A DNA stretch of 64,000 nucleotides from Novosphingobium sp. 28-62-57 (GCA_002256985.1 NCGO01000009.1:124001-188000), one strand, 5' to 3'. Positions 1 through 8,455 are shown, counted from the stretch's first letter. The notes: a model not told the origin generated them from the letters alone. A program made the numbers and translations.

Positions 1-245
1 AGCGCGTGCACGATTTCATTGCGGAATATGTGGGCCAGCTCAATCCGGTGCTTAATCATCAGCAAGTGCGCGATGTAGCCTTGTTTATCAGTGCATCGAT
101 GGAAGGTGCGACCCCGTTTCTCGGCTATGAAAAGCCATGGGCAGACCGGATGTCGGCCTTTACCGCGATTGCTGCGCACAGTCTGGTGCATCTTGCCAAG
201 ACGATCACGCCGGCGCAGATTGCAGGCGTTGCCAACCGGGCTTGA
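1..245 (+). CDS. TetR/AcrR-type regulator, C-terminal part (cut by window edge)
   Basis: The frame is open from the left edge to the TGA at 243-245, so only about 80 C-terminal residues are visible; the GTG at 6 is probably internal. The stretch with ALFISASMEGATPF followed by GYEKPW resembles the ligand-binding C-terminal half of TetR/AcrR repressors. The DNA-binding helix-turn-helix is outside the window, so the family is an inference. It lies 135 bases upstream of the amine dehydrogenase cluster on the same strand and could be its regulator, although nothing in the sequence proves that. Confidence 0.6.
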   Translation, partial: RVHDFIAEYVGQLNPVLNHQQVRDVALFISASMEGATPFLGYEKPWADRMSAFTAIAAHSLVHLAKTITPAQIAGVANRA

Positions 246-380
246 CGACCAGATCGGCGTTGGAATCGCAGGTGTGATACCGAAGGTTTTCATTCGCAAC
301 TGCAACAAGGCACTTGACCGAATCTGGACAATCGTCAAGCCTTGGCCCACGCAGGGAACTGGCGACAGGTAGCGGGGGCC

Positions 381-1583
381 ATGATGACGTTTATCGGCGC
401 AGGGAAGAACAGGCTCGGAAGTAAGCCGGCATCGCTTGCCGTGGGGCTCGCCTTGGGCGCATCTGCGATTGCGGGGACCTTCGCATCGCCGCTGCTGGCC
501 GAAACCATGGTTGAGGCCGAAGAGGCCGAAGTCAACACGATCGAGCCACCCAAGCCGAACTGGTTCTTTGTGCGTGGTGGCTGGGGCTCTGCCGGATCGA
601 GCATTTTTGACGCTGGCACCGGCAAGATGATCGGCATGGTTTCCACCAGCCGCGATTCCGATCTGGCCATCGATCCTGATGGCAAGTTCTATTACGTGGC
701 CGAAACAATGTGGACCAAGGTCAACCGTGGCACGCGGATGGATCTGGTTTCGGTCTATGACAGCAAAACGCTCAAACTGGTCACCGAAATCCCCACACCG
801 GGCCGCCTGATCATCGGCGGGTTTAACACCAACTTCGTGCTGAGCGATGATGGCAAGACCGCCTACGATTACAATTTCGATCCGGCCTCGTCGGTCAACG
901 TGATCGACATGGTAAAGCGCAAGTTCGTGCGTGCGATTGAATTGCCGGGCTGTGCCAGCCTCATTCCCAATCCGGGCGTCGGTTTCTCAGCGCTCTGCGC
1001 CGATGGCACGTTGGCGACCGTGGCGGTGAAGGGCGCAACGCAGGACATCACGCGCACGGCAGAGTTCTTTGACGCTGCCGCCGATCCGATCTTCTCCAAC
1101 GTGGTCTATGATCGCAAGAAGAAGCTTGCTGTGATGGTGAGCTACACTGGCCAGGTCCGCACAGTGGCCATGGGCGCCGCGCCAGTGGTCAGCGCGCCGT
1201 TTTCCATTCAGGAAGCAGGCGGGATGCGCGCTGCCGATGTGAAGCCACTCGACGTGGCGTGGTATCCCGGCGGGATGCAGCCGACCGCTTTGCACCGGCC
1301 CACTGGCATGCTCTGGGTATTGATGCACAAGGGCGAATACTGGAGCCACAAGGAAGGGGCCGAGGAAATCTGGGGTCTCGACCTTGCGACCAAGAAAGTG
1401 GTCAAGCGCTATCCGGTCAAAGGCCATCCGCGCAATATCGAGATCACGCAGGATGATGCCGCGCTGATCATGGTCAATGGCATGGAAAACAATGCGATGA
1501 TCATCGATTCCAAGACGGGTGAGACCAAGCACGAGATCGAAAACGCAGGCGGCGGATTGATCACGGTGGTCGAACCGAAGTGA
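381..1583 (+). CDS. mauB: TTQ-dependent amine dehydrogenase large (heavy) subunit, MauB/AauB family
   Basis: About 400 residues, the usual size of the heavy subunit of methylamine or aromatic amine dehydrogenase. The ATG at 381 is preferred over the upstream TTG at 342 because it directly precedes a basic and then hydrophobic signal peptide (residues about 10-40, ending near SPLLAE). The mature part shows WD-like beta-propeller repeats (IDPDGKFYYVAE, LSDDGKTAYDYNF, ITQDDAALIMVNG), as expected for this periplasmic seven-bladed propeller. The heavy chain holds and shields the TTQ-bearing light chain. The last codons overlap the next start (GTGA at 1580). The order B-E-D-A matches the known mau and aau clusters; whether the substrate is methylamine or an aromatic amine cannot be told here. 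Confidence 0.86.
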   Translation: MMTFIGAGKNRLGSKPASLAVGLALGASAIAGTFASPLLAETMVEAEEAEVNTIEPPKPNWFFVRGGWGSAGSSIFDAGTGKMIGMVSTSRDSDLAIDPDGKFYYVAETMWTKVNRGTRMDLVSVYDSKTLKLVTEIPTPGRLIIGGFNTNFVLSDDGKTAYDYNFDPASSVNVIDMVKRKFVRAIELPGCASLIPNPGVGFSALCADGTLATVAVKGATQDITRTAEFFDAAADPIFSNVVYDRKKKLAVMVSYTGQVRTVAMGAAPVVSAPFSIQEAGGMRAADVKPLDVAWYPGGMQPTALHRPTGMLWVLMHKGEYWSHKEGAEEIWGLDLATKKVVKRYPVKGHPRNIEITQDDAALIMVNGMENNAMIIDSKTGETKHEIENAGGGLITVVEPK

Positions 1584-2128
1584 GCGAAACTGTCAACACG
1601 GCCCTTGCAATCTGCGGCGGTGTTGCCGCGGTCGGCAATGGTCTGGTTTTTCTGACAGCGGGCCTTGCCAAGTTGCGCAATCGCCGGGTCTTTCCGGGCG
1701 TGGTTGCCAACTACCGGCTCTTGCCTGAAAAGCTGATTGGCCCGGTTGCGACGGCGCTGCCCGTGGCCGAAGTGCTGATTGGTGCGGCGCTTCTGGGCGG
1801 GGTTTGGCTTGCGGTGGTTCCGGCGAGCGCGCTGCTGATCGCCTTTGCTGCGGCAATGGCGGTGAACATCGGGCGGGGGCGGGCGCATATCGATTGCGGC
1901 TGCGGCCGGTCTGAACTGCGCCAGCCGCTCAGCCGCACGCTGGTGCTGCGCAATCTGGTGCTGGCAGCCTTGTTGATCCCGGCGCTGTTTGCGCTGCCGC
2001 TGTTTGGCTCGCTCGAATGGGGCCTGTCGCTGGCAGGCGGGCTGGCGCTCTATCTGATGACCTTGCTGGTCAATGCGCTGGCGGGGCTGGCCGCAGGGCC
2101 TCTGGCGGTGGAAAGGAATTCGCGATGA
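1580..2128 (+). CDS. mauE: MauE-type membrane protein for amine dehydrogenase maturation
   Basis: 182 residues with about four to five hydrophobic helices. The GTG start overlaps the stop of the large-subunit gene as GTGA, so translation is coupled. The sequence contains a compact DCGCG motif near residue 105, typical of the MauE/DoxX-like family. In known mau clusters MauE is needed, with MauD, for correct disulfide formation and stability of the light chain in the periplasm. Its position between the large subunit and MauD is the canonical order. The function is from family knowledge, not directly visible. Confidence 0.85.
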   Translation: MSETVNTALAICGGVAAVGNGLVFLTAGLAKLRNRRVFPGVVANYRLLPEKLIGPVATALPVAEVLIGAALLGGVWLAVVPASALLIAFAAAMAVNIGRGRAHIDCGCGRSELRQPLSRTLVLRNLVLAALLIPALFALPLFGSLEWGLSLAGGLALYLMTLLVNALAGLAAGPLAVERNSR

Positions 2129-2730
2129 TGACCGCGCTGATCGTGGGGCAAGTGCTTTCGTGGGTGGTGATCGTCGCACTGGTGGTGGCCTTGCTCGCGC
2201 TGGCCCGGCAAGTGGGCGTGCTGCACATGCGTGTGGCCCCGGCCGGAGCATTGCAGACCAGTGGCGGGCCCGCCGTGGGCGGAAAGGCACCTGCCGTACC
2301 TGCGCGCACGCTGGAGGGCAAAGACGTGATCGTGGGCGGGCCGGCCAAGAACGTATCACTGCGGCTGCTGATGTTCGTTTCGGCCACATGCCCGCTGTGC
2401 AAGGGCCTGATCCCGGCCGCGCGCTCCTTCGCCAAGGACGAGCGGGTAGAACTGACGTTTGTTGGCGATGATACGGTGGATGCACAACAGGGCATGATCG
2501 CCGCGCAAGGCCTTGAGGACTATCGCTTTATCAATGGCCCGGAGGTGGGGCAGGCGTTCGAGGTGGGCAAGCTGCCCTATGCGGTGTTGCTCGATGCCGA
2601 GGGCGTCATCCTGTCCAAGGGGCTGGTCAACAGCCGCGAGCATCTCGAAAGTCTGGTTGTGGCCCACGAACTGGGCATAGCGACCGTGCAGGATTACATT
2701 TCGGGCCTGAAAAAGGCTGTTGCAGCATGA
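2125..2730 (+). CDS. mauD: MauD-type thioredoxin-like disulfide protein
   Basis: 201 residues from the ATG at 2125, which overlaps the mauE stop as ATGA and has a GAAAGGA ribosome site at 2111. An open frame reaches back to 2017 but lies inside mauE and lacks such a site. One N-terminal membrane helix (residues about 5-28) anchors a periplasmic thioredoxin-like domain with the redox pair C89-P-L-C92. MauD is thought to form or isomerise the many disulfides of the light chain. It sits directly before the light-chain gene, as in methylotroph mau operons. Confidence 0.87.
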   Translation: MMTALIVGQVLSWVVIVALVVALLALARQVGVLHMRVAPAGALQTSGGPAVGGKAPAVPARTLEGKDVIVGGPAKNVSLRLLMFVSATCPLCKGLIPAARSFAKDERVELTFVGDDTVDAQQGMIAAQGLEDYRFINGPEVGQAFEVGKLPYAVLLDAEGVILSKGLVNSREHLESLVVAHELGIATVQDYISGLKKAVAA

Positions 2731-2769
2731 TTGAGGCAGCATGACGGGGACAAGCGAAGGGGGCTTCAG

Positions 2770-3312
2770 ATGATCAGGTTCAATCCCGATGCAGCTGGCG
2801 AAAAGATGCTGCGGCGCCTGGCTGGCGGCACATCGCGCCGGGGCATTCTTTCCCGGCTTGGCGCCGCACTGGTGGCAGCGCCGGTCTTTCCGCTCCTGCC
2901 CGTCAGCCGGGCCGAGGCGGCCAAGCCGGACCGCTCGCCCGAAGCCAAGACAGCCTTTGCCCGCACCGCGCAGACGAAGGACGATACCAAGTGCAATTAC
3001 TGGCGCTATTGCGCGATTGACGGGTCGCTGTGCACCTGCTGCGGTGGCGGCATGCACACGTGCCCTGCCGGGTCGGAACCATCGCCGGTATCGTGGGTCG
3101 GATCGTGCATCAATCCCGATGACGGCAAGGCCTATATGATCGCCTATCGCGATTGCTGCGGCAAGCCGACCTGCGGCCAGTGCGGTTGCGACAATACCGA
3201 TCGTGAGACGCAGCTTTACCTTCCGCAGCTGAACAACAACGTGATCTGGTGCTTCGGCACGAGCAGCATGGAATACCACTGCTCCACCGCCATGATGATT
3301 GGCGCAGCCTGA
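2770..3312 (+). CDS. mauA: TTQ-dependent amine dehydrogenase light (small) subunit, MauA/AauA family
   Basis: 180 residues from the ATG at 2770, which follows a GAAGGGGG ribosome site at about 2756; the upstream TTG at 2731 looks less likely. A twin-arginine type leader (TSRRGILSRL, residues 21-30) ends near AEA at 48-50. The two tryptophans that become the TTQ cofactor are visible as W109 (VSWVGSC) and W160 (VIWCFG), 51 residues apart as in the Paracoccus protein. The conserved aspartates are in CAIDGS and AYRDCC. The mature part holds 14 cysteines, while the family usually has 12 in six disulfides; C91 and C135 appear to be the extras. It is the catalytic subunit that oxidises primary amines in the periplasm. 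Confidence 0.9.
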   Translation: MIRFNPDAAGEKMLRRLAGGTSRRGILSRLGAALVAAPVFPLLPVSRAEAAKPDRSPEAKTAFARTAQTKDDTKCNYWRYCAIDGSLCTCCGGGMHTCPAGSEPSPVSWVGSCINPDDGKAYMIAYRDCCGKPTCGQCGCDNTDRETQLYLPQLNNNVIWCFGTSSMEYHCSTAMMIGAA

Positions 3313-3319
3313 GGTTACG

Positions 3320-3835
3320 ATGAAGCGCGCGCTGGTTTTGGCATGTCTGGCGCTGCTGCTGGCCCCCCAGCTGGCGGCTCGTCAGGATCCGCGCGCTGCA
3401 ACGGTTACGCAAGGCCTTGCCGCAATCACCGACCCTGAACTGGCACGCGGCGACTATGTTGAACACTGCGCCGGTTGCCACGGCGTGCAGGGGCTGTCGG
3501 CCCCGGCAAAGCTGCCGGAACTGCGTGGGCGCGTGGGCTACATGATGTGCACGGCCGAGACGCGTGCCTACATGCTGCGCCTGCCCAATATCGCCAAGAG
3601 CCGCATCAGCGACAACCAGCAACTGGCCGACATGCTGAACTTCATGGTCTATAGCCTCGGCGGGGAAAGCGTGATCCCCGGCACGCAACCGTTCACGGCG
3701 GCCGAAGTGCGGCGCGAGCGGGCCTTTGCCTTGACCTCTGCGTCGCTGGTGGCAGAGCGCCGTCGCCATGTGGATACGGCCATCCGCAAATGCGGTGCGC
3801 CAGAGGAATTCCGGAACTTCTACCAGACGCGCTGA
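3320..3835 (+). CDS. Small periplasmic c-type cytochrome of the amine dehydrogenase cluster
   Basis: 171 residues from the ATG at 3320, with GAGG at 3311 as ribosome site, seven bases after the light-chain stop. It has a signal peptide (residues 1-20) and one haem-binding motif, C50-A-G-C53-H54; methionines near 105-110 (ADMLNFM) are candidate distal ligands. It is a mono-haem protein and far shorter than the di-haem enzyme MauG, so it is more likely the electron acceptor of the dehydrogenase than the TTQ-building enzyme. In the aromatic amine dehydrogenase cluster a small cytochrome rather than a blue copper protein is plausible at this position. The partner role is inferred from position. 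Confidence 0.75.
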   Translation: MKRALVLACLALLLAPQLAARQDPRAATVTQGLAAITDPELARGDYVEHCAGCHGVQGLSAPAKLPELRGRVGYMMCTAETRAYMLRLPNIAKSRISDNQQLADMLNFMVYSLGGESVIPGTQPFTAAEVRRERAFALTSASLVAERRRHVDTAIRKCGAPEEFRNFYQTR

Positions 3836-4301
3836 GCCCAGCGATATGTTCCGGTTTGGTGGATTAGCAACCGTTTACCTTTGATGCGCAAATACCTTGC
3901 GTGATCGGTTGCCCGGACCGGGTCTGCTTGGAAAAATCGGGCATCGCATAAGGTGTGATTCGCATCACAATTTGGCTTTTCAAATGCCAATTGCGCTCGT
4001 GATTTCGGGCTTTTTGACGGTTCGGCCAAATTGGAACCGATTTTGCGCCAGGCTTTGGTAAGCGTAGTTCTGGTGCCTGCCGGGTTGGCCAGTAGCTAAC
4101 CTACAGTGTTGTAAGTGATATTACGCAAGGCCCCGCATTTCTGCCAGAATGGCAGCAAACGGTTTGCTCATAAGCGGTGCATTCTTCCCTTTCGCTCTCG
4201 TGCAACTCGGTTACCACTTCGCTTCGATCACAGGGCGGCAAGTGGAGCCAGTAAGGGTTCGCGATTAGCTCCACCGCTCGGAAGTAGGATGACTTGGCGC
4301 C
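3836..4301. other. 466-base non-coding stretch between cytochrome gene and small ORF
   Basis: No convincing gene on either strand. It contains a CRP-like palindrome at 3954-3969 and a short hairpin near 4140-4154 (CTGCC and GGCAG around AGAAT). The base composition is a little more AT-rich than the flanking genes, as expected for a regulatory region. I see no tRNA or clear terminator. Confidence 0.5.
3954..3969. promoter_or_regulatory. CRP/FNR-family-like palindromic operator
   Basis: TGTGATTCGCATCACA has six-base inverted arms around four bases, and it matches the TGTGA-N6-TCACA pattern of CRP-type regulators. It lies about 120 bases after the cytochrome c gene and 330 bases before the next small ORF. 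The match is by eye and the target gene is not clear. Confidence 0.4.
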
Positions 4302-4496
4302 ATGCAAACAGCAGCAAGACCGCTCGAAGAAGTGTTCGAAGCCCTTTCCGGCGCGCTGGATGATCTGGACCAGCATGGGGAAGCTATGGCCGCGCTGCAT
4401 CTGGCCATGGCGGTTGATTGCCTGCGGGCGTGCCTTGTTCCCACGGCAGATCAGGTGCGCAGTCGCGGACACCTGAAACTGGTGGTATCTTCCTGA
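4302..4496 (+). CDS. Small hypothetical protein, 64 residues
   Basis: An ORF of 64 residues, acidic at the front (LEEVFEALSGALDDLDQHG) and then helical (AALHLAMAVDCLRACL), compatible with a small alpha-helical protein. The upstream ribosome site is weak (AGGATG about 12 bases before the ATG). Composition and amino-acid choice look like real coding sequence, and the antisense frame is less protein-like. I do not recognise a family and give no function. Confidence 0.42.
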   Translation: MQTAARPLEEVFEALSGALDDLDQHGEAMAALHLAMAVDCLRACLVPTADQVRSRGHLKLVVSS

Positions 4497-4818
4497 GTTT
4501 CAAAAGGGCAGGCCCAATCCCCTCCCGACGCATCCTGGGCACCCTATCCTGTAAAGCACGACTTCTATCTTCAATCTACCCTACAAATCGCGCAGCTTGT
4601 CGCGCGCACATAGTCTATCAAATAAATAGAGTTTAAAGTCAGCCATGGTGGGTGAGTGTGAGCGCATGCACTCTCACCTGCTGCCCTATGTCAAAATCTA
4701 CAGCCTGAAAGATCTGCTTGGTTCCGGCATAGTGCAATTTTAATGTCTATCGAAATTGTTGAGTTTATAGGAATGCACGGCGATACCGCGAATCGCCAGC
4801 AACAGGGGTGATCCATTG
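4497..4818. other. 322-base non-coding leader upstream of the YezD-like gene
   Basis: AT-richer than its surroundings, with a hairpin at 4652-4679 and AT-rich blocks near 4617-4640 and 4735-4765 that could include a promoter. No ORF is convincing. It probably drives the YezD-like gene and perhaps the TonB receptor. I could not match it to a known riboswitch by eye. Confidence 0.45.
4652..4679 (+). promoter_or_regulatory. Hairpin in the leader of the YezD-like gene
   Basis: Ten-base arms GGTGAGTGTG and CACTCTCACC pair with one mismatch around an eight-base loop. No T-run follows. It lies 140 bases before the gene start, so it may be a leader structure or an operator. Confidence 0.35.
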
Positions 4819-5004
4819 ATGGCGGAAAATGATGATGGCGGGAGGCCGCGCTTCGGCCCTCCTGAAAACCAGATCGAGGAGAGCCTTGCCAGTGTGCGCG
4901 AAGCGCTCACCGGTCTGAAATTCGGCTCGATCCAACTGACTGTCCATGAGGGGCGGGTGGTCCAGATCGACGTGACCGAAAAGCGACGGATCAAGCCAAG
5001 CTGA
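4819..5004 (+). CDS. YezD-like (DUF2292) small protein
   Basis: 61 residues from the ATG at 4819 (the TTG at 4816 directly precedes it), with AGGGGTG at 4804 as ribosome site. The core TGLKFGSIQLTVHEG followed by RVVQIDVTEKRR is the signature of the YezD/DUF2292 family, small proteins often found beside sulfur-assimilation or TonB-linked transport genes. The molecular function is unknown. It is followed after about 100 bases by a TonB-dependent receptor on the same strand, so the two may be co-regulated. Confidence 0.75.
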   Translation: MAENDDGGRPRFGPPENQIEESLASVREALTGLKFGSIQLTVHEGRVVQIDVTEKRRIKPS

Positions 5005-5108
5005 TCGGAAAACACGGCAACGACATTTCAACAATTCAATAAAACCAACCAGACAGCCGCTGACCGGACCACCGGAGGCATCGCTTTTGGAAACCATGAG
5101 GTTCTGCG

Positions 5109-7571
5109 ATGACTTTCCGTGTTCTGCTTCTGGCAGGGGCCACGCCTCTTGCCTTCCTTTCATCCAGCGCATTTGCTGAAACTGCAGCGTCGGCACCCGC
5201 TCTTGCCGAGACAGACGGCCCGCAATCGCAGGAAACGTCTGTCGGCACCGGCGCGAACGATTCCGGCACGATCGTCGTCACCGCGCGCCGCCGGGCCGAG
5301 ACCGCGCAGGATGTGCCGCTCGCGATCTCCGTTGTGGGTGGCGATCAGATTGACAGCACCGGCAGCTTCAACGTGGGCCGCCTGCAGCAACTGACGCCCA
5401 CCTTGCAGTTCTACTCCTCGAACCCGCGCAACACGGCGGTCAACATCCGCGGGCTGGGCGTGCCATTCGGGCTGACCAACGACGGGATCGAGCAGGGCGT
5501 GGGCATCTACATCGATGATGTCTACAACTCCCGCGTGGCGTCGGCCACGTTCGATTTCCTCGATGTGAAGCAGATCGAAGTGCTGCGCGGTCCGCAGGGC
5601 ACGCTCTATGGCAAGAACACCACGGCGGGCGCGATCAACATCACCACCAATCAGCCAACGTTCGATTTCGAAGCACGGGCCGAAGCAAGCGTGGGCAATC
5701 TGAACTTCGTGCAAGCCAAAGCGGCCGTATCCGGTCCGATCACAGACACGCTGGCCGCACGCTTTGCGGTGTCGTCCACCAACCGGCGCGGCACGATCTA
5801 CAATGTTACCTCGCAGCAGTGGATCCAAAGCCAGGACAACTTGGGCCTGCGCGGACAATTGCTGTTCCAGCCCAGCGACGTTTTCAGCATCACGCTGGCG
5901 GGCGACTATAGCGAGCAGGATGCCGTGTGCTGCGGCTCGGTGTTTGTGCGCACGGGGTTGACGCAGCGCGCGCTGAACCGCCAGTTTGCAGCGCTTGCGG
6001 CAGCGCAAGGCTATGCTCCTGCCAGCACCAAACCGTTTGACCGGGTGACCGATCTGGATGCCGCGCTGCAGGCGGGCAACAAGATTGGCGGCGCATCGAT
6101 CAAGGTGAAGTGGGATCTGGGGCAGGGCACGCTGACCTCTGTCACCGCGTGGCGGTTCTGGGACTGGCTGCCACAGAACGACCGCGATTTTACCGGTCTG
6201 CCCATCGTCACGCGATCGCAAAACCCTTCGCAGCAGGACCAGTACACACAGGAATTGCGCTATAACTATAGCGGCGACAGGTTTGACTTCGTGGTGGGAG
6301 CGTTCGGCTTCTACCAGCGCATCGATACGCAAGGCACGGAATCGCACGGCTCTGCGTCGACCAGATGGAATCTGGCCCCCACCAATGCGCTTTACAATTC
6401 CAACGTGCTGGATGGGTTGACCGCGCGCAACACGCAGTTTCTGAAGAACACCAGTCTTGCGCTTTATGGTCAGGCCAGCTGGAAGGTTACGCCGGAGCTG
6501 ACCCTCCAACCCGGCGTGCGCCTGAACTATGACAAGAAGGACGGCTTCTACCAGCGTCGCGTATTCACCGGGGCTGGCACCGAGATTCTGCTCGACGGGA
6601 CGACCAGTGCCACCAAGACGGCGCAGCTGGCGATCTTTACCCCGCAGGAAATCGCCCCGAAGTTCAGCGACTGGAACTTCAGCTTTGATTTCACGGCCAG
6701 CTACAAGATGGCGGACGGCGTTCTTGCCTATGCGACTTATGCCAAGTCGTTCAAATCGGGCGGAATCAACCAGAACGGCGTGCCGACCGATGCGCAGAAC
6801 AACCCGCTGCTGGGCACGGCCACGGTGAAGCCGGAATCGGTCAACCACTACGAATTGGGCATAAAGACCGAACTGCGCAGCATCGGCGCGATCTTCAATC
6901 TTTCGGCCTTCCGCACGGATATCAATGATTATCAGGCGAACGTGAACAACGGCCAGTTTGGCGTGTTGCGCGGATACCTCGCCAATGCCGAAGCGGTTCG
7001 TTCGCAGGGGTTCGAAGCGGATTTCTCGATCCGGCCGAGCGATCGGTTCAACGCCTATACCAACGCGGCTTATACCGATGCGACCTATCGCAAGTTTGTT
7101 GATGCGCCATGCCCGCCAGAGCTTGCAGGCGGAACCGTGGCAACGGGCACGCAAGCGCCGGGTGCTGCTGGCACACCGGGCGCGCTGAGCCCCGCTAACT
7201 GCGACATTTCCGGCCAGCGCCTGCCGGGCGTTTCAAAGTGGTCGTTCTCGTTCGGCTTTGAAGCGAATGCGCCCGTCTCCTTCCTGAAGCAGGATGGGCA
7301 GATCTACTTCGGCTATGATGGCAGCTATCGGTCGGGCTTCTCTTCAAACCCTACGCCTTCGATCTATACCAATGTCGATGGCTATGCGCTGTCAAACTTC
7401 CGCGCCGGTTTCCGCACGGATAATGGTTTCGACATCTATGGCTGGGTGCGCAATGCGTTTGACGCGAATTACTTTGAACAGCTGTTCGTCGGGCCGGGCA
7501 ACACCGGGCTGATTGCAGGGCTGCCGGGCGATCCGCGCACCTGGGGCTTCACCTTGCGCAAGGCGTTTTGA
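5109..7571 (+). CDS. TonB-dependent outer-membrane receptor
   Basis: 820 residues, a normal length for the family. The ATG at 5109 follows a GAGG at 5097. It has a signal peptide (residues 1-23, ending SSAFA), a TonB-box-like stretch (GTIVVTARRR, residues 56-65), a plug domain with VNIRGLG and IEVLRGPQGTLYGKNTTAG, and a 22-strand barrel type C-terminus ending in a phenylalanine (LRKAF). It would import an iron chelate or another large ligand using TonB energy; the substrate is not visible. The upstream YezD-like gene hints at sulfur compounds, which is weak evidence. A strong hairpin follows the gene. Confidence 0.92.
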   Translation: MTFRVLLLAGATPLAFLSSSAFAETAASAPALAETDGPQSQETSVGTGANDSGTIVVTARRRAETAQDVPLAISVVGGDQIDSTGSFNVGRLQQLTPTLQFYSSNPRNTAVNIRGLGVPFGLTNDGIEQGVGIYIDDVYNSRVASATFDFLDVKQIEVLRGPQGTLYGKNTTAGAINITTNQPTFDFEARAEASVGNLNFVQAKAAVSGPITDTLAARFAVSSTNRRGTIYNVTSQQWIQSQDNLGLRGQLLFQPSDVFSITLAGDYSEQDAVCCGSVFVRTGLTQRALNRQFAALAAAQGYAPASTKPFDRVTDLDAALQAGNKIGGASIKVKWDLGQGTLTSVTAWRFWDWLPQNDRDFTGLPIVTRSQNPSQQDQYTQELRYNYSGDRFDFVVGAFGFYQRIDTQGTESHGSASTRWNLAPTNALYNSNVLDGLTARNTQFLKNTSLALYGQASWKVTPELTLQPGVRLNYDKKDGFYQRRVFTGAGTEILLDGTTSATKTAQLAIFTPQEIAPKFSDWNFSFDFTASYKMADGVLAYATYAKSFKSGGINQNGVPTDAQNNPLLGTATVKPESVNHYELGIKTELRSIGAIFNLSAFRTDINDYQANVNNGQFGVLRGYLANAEAVRSQGFEADFSIRPSDRFNAYTNAAYTDATYRKFVDAPCPPELAGGTVATGTQAPGAAGTPGALSPANCDISGQRLPGVSKWSFSFGFEANAPVSFLKQDGQIYFGYDGSYRSGFSSNPTPSIYTNVDGYALSNFRAGFRTDNGFDIYGWVRNAFDANYFEQLFVGPGNTGLIAGLPGDPRTWGFTLRKAF

Positions 7572-7576
7572 GTTCT

Positions 7577-7608
7577 CAGGGGCCGGTGGTTTTGCACACC
7601 GGCCCCTG
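7577..7608. terminator. Bidirectional terminator hairpin
   Basis: Perfect 12-base stem (CAGGGGCCGGTG and its complement) with an eight-base loop. It sits in the 47-base gap between the convergent TonB receptor and AIM24-type genes, so it can serve both. There is no long T-run. Confidence 0.75.
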
Positions 7609-7618
7609 ATCCGATAAT

Positions 7619-8455
7619 TCAGTTATTTCCGCCAATGAAATCGCCAAATTCACCAAGGATCGATCCTTCACCGCGGTTCTGTCCGCCGCGCGATCCGGCA
7701 GCGGCCATCATGCGTCCAGCCAGACGCGAGAACGGCAGCGATTGAATCCACACTTTGCCAGGGCCGCGCAGGCGCGCAAAGAACAGGCCTTCGCCGCCGA
7801 ACAGCACCGACTTTACGCCGCCTGCCGTGACCAGATCGAAATCAACCGAAGGCGTATAGGCGGCCAAGCAGCCGGTATCGACGTGGAGCTCTTCGCCGGG
7901 GCCAAGTTCGCGTTCGACAATGGTGCCGCCCATCTGCACGAAGACCCAGCCGTCGCCTTCAAGCTTTTGCATGATGAAGCCTTCGCCGCCGAACAGACCG
8001 GTCATCACCTTGCGCTGGAACGCCACGCCAATCGACACGCCGCGCGCGGCGGCAAGGAAGCTGTCCTTCTGGCAGATCAGCGTCCCGCCCACGTCCGAGA
8101 GCTTCATCGGCAGGATGGCGCCGGGGGTGGGCGAGGCGAAGGCCACGCGGGCCTTGCCATGGCCATTGTGCGTGAACACCGTGGTGAACAGGCTTTCGCC
8201 CGTGACGAGACGTTTGCCCGCGCCCAGCAGCTTGCCCATGAACCCGCCCTGTTGATCGGCACCACTGCCATCCCCGAACACTGTGGTCATGCCGACAGCG
8301 GCATCCTTCCACACCAGCGCGCCTGCTTCGGCCACTGCGCTCTCACCAGGATCGAGTTCGATTTCGAGGAACTGCAGCTCCTGCCCCTTGATCTCGAAAT
8401 CAATGTCATCGGCGATGGAGGCACTGCGGCTGTGGGCCCAGGGGCTGTTGGACAT
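7619..8455 (-). CDS. AIM24 / TIGR00266 family protein
   Basis: 278 residues on the minus strand. The core pattern (LEIELDPGESAVAEAGALVW, two glycine-rich segments LFGGEGF and LFGGEGLFF, then RLRGPGKVWIQSLPFSRLAGR) is typical of the TIGR00266/AIM24 family, a beta-rich fold found in bacteria and in a mitochondrial protein. The biochemical role is unknown; it is probably cytosolic as there is no signal peptide. It is transcribed away from the cytochrome b561 fusion gene, with which it shares a 142-base promoter region. Confidence 0.87.
   Translation of the reverse strand: MSNSPWAHSRSASIADDIDFEIKGQELQFLEIELDPGESAVAEAGALVWKDAAVGMTTVFGDGSGADQQGGFMGKLLGAGKRLVTGESLFTTVFTHNGHGKARVAFASPTPGAILPMKLSDVGGTLICQKDSFLAAARGVSIGVAFQRKVMTGLFGGEGFIMQKLEGDGWVFVQMGGTIVERELGPGEELHVDTGCLAAYTPSVDFDLVTAGGVKSVLFGGEGLFFARLRGPGKVWIQSLPFSRLAGRMMAAAGSRGGQNRGEGSILGEFGDFIGGNN

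Noticed and set aside
5160-7154. A 664-codon frame opposite the TonB receptor
   Set aside because: Antisense shadow; the plus-strand frame has a signal peptide, plug motifs and the terminal phenylalanine.
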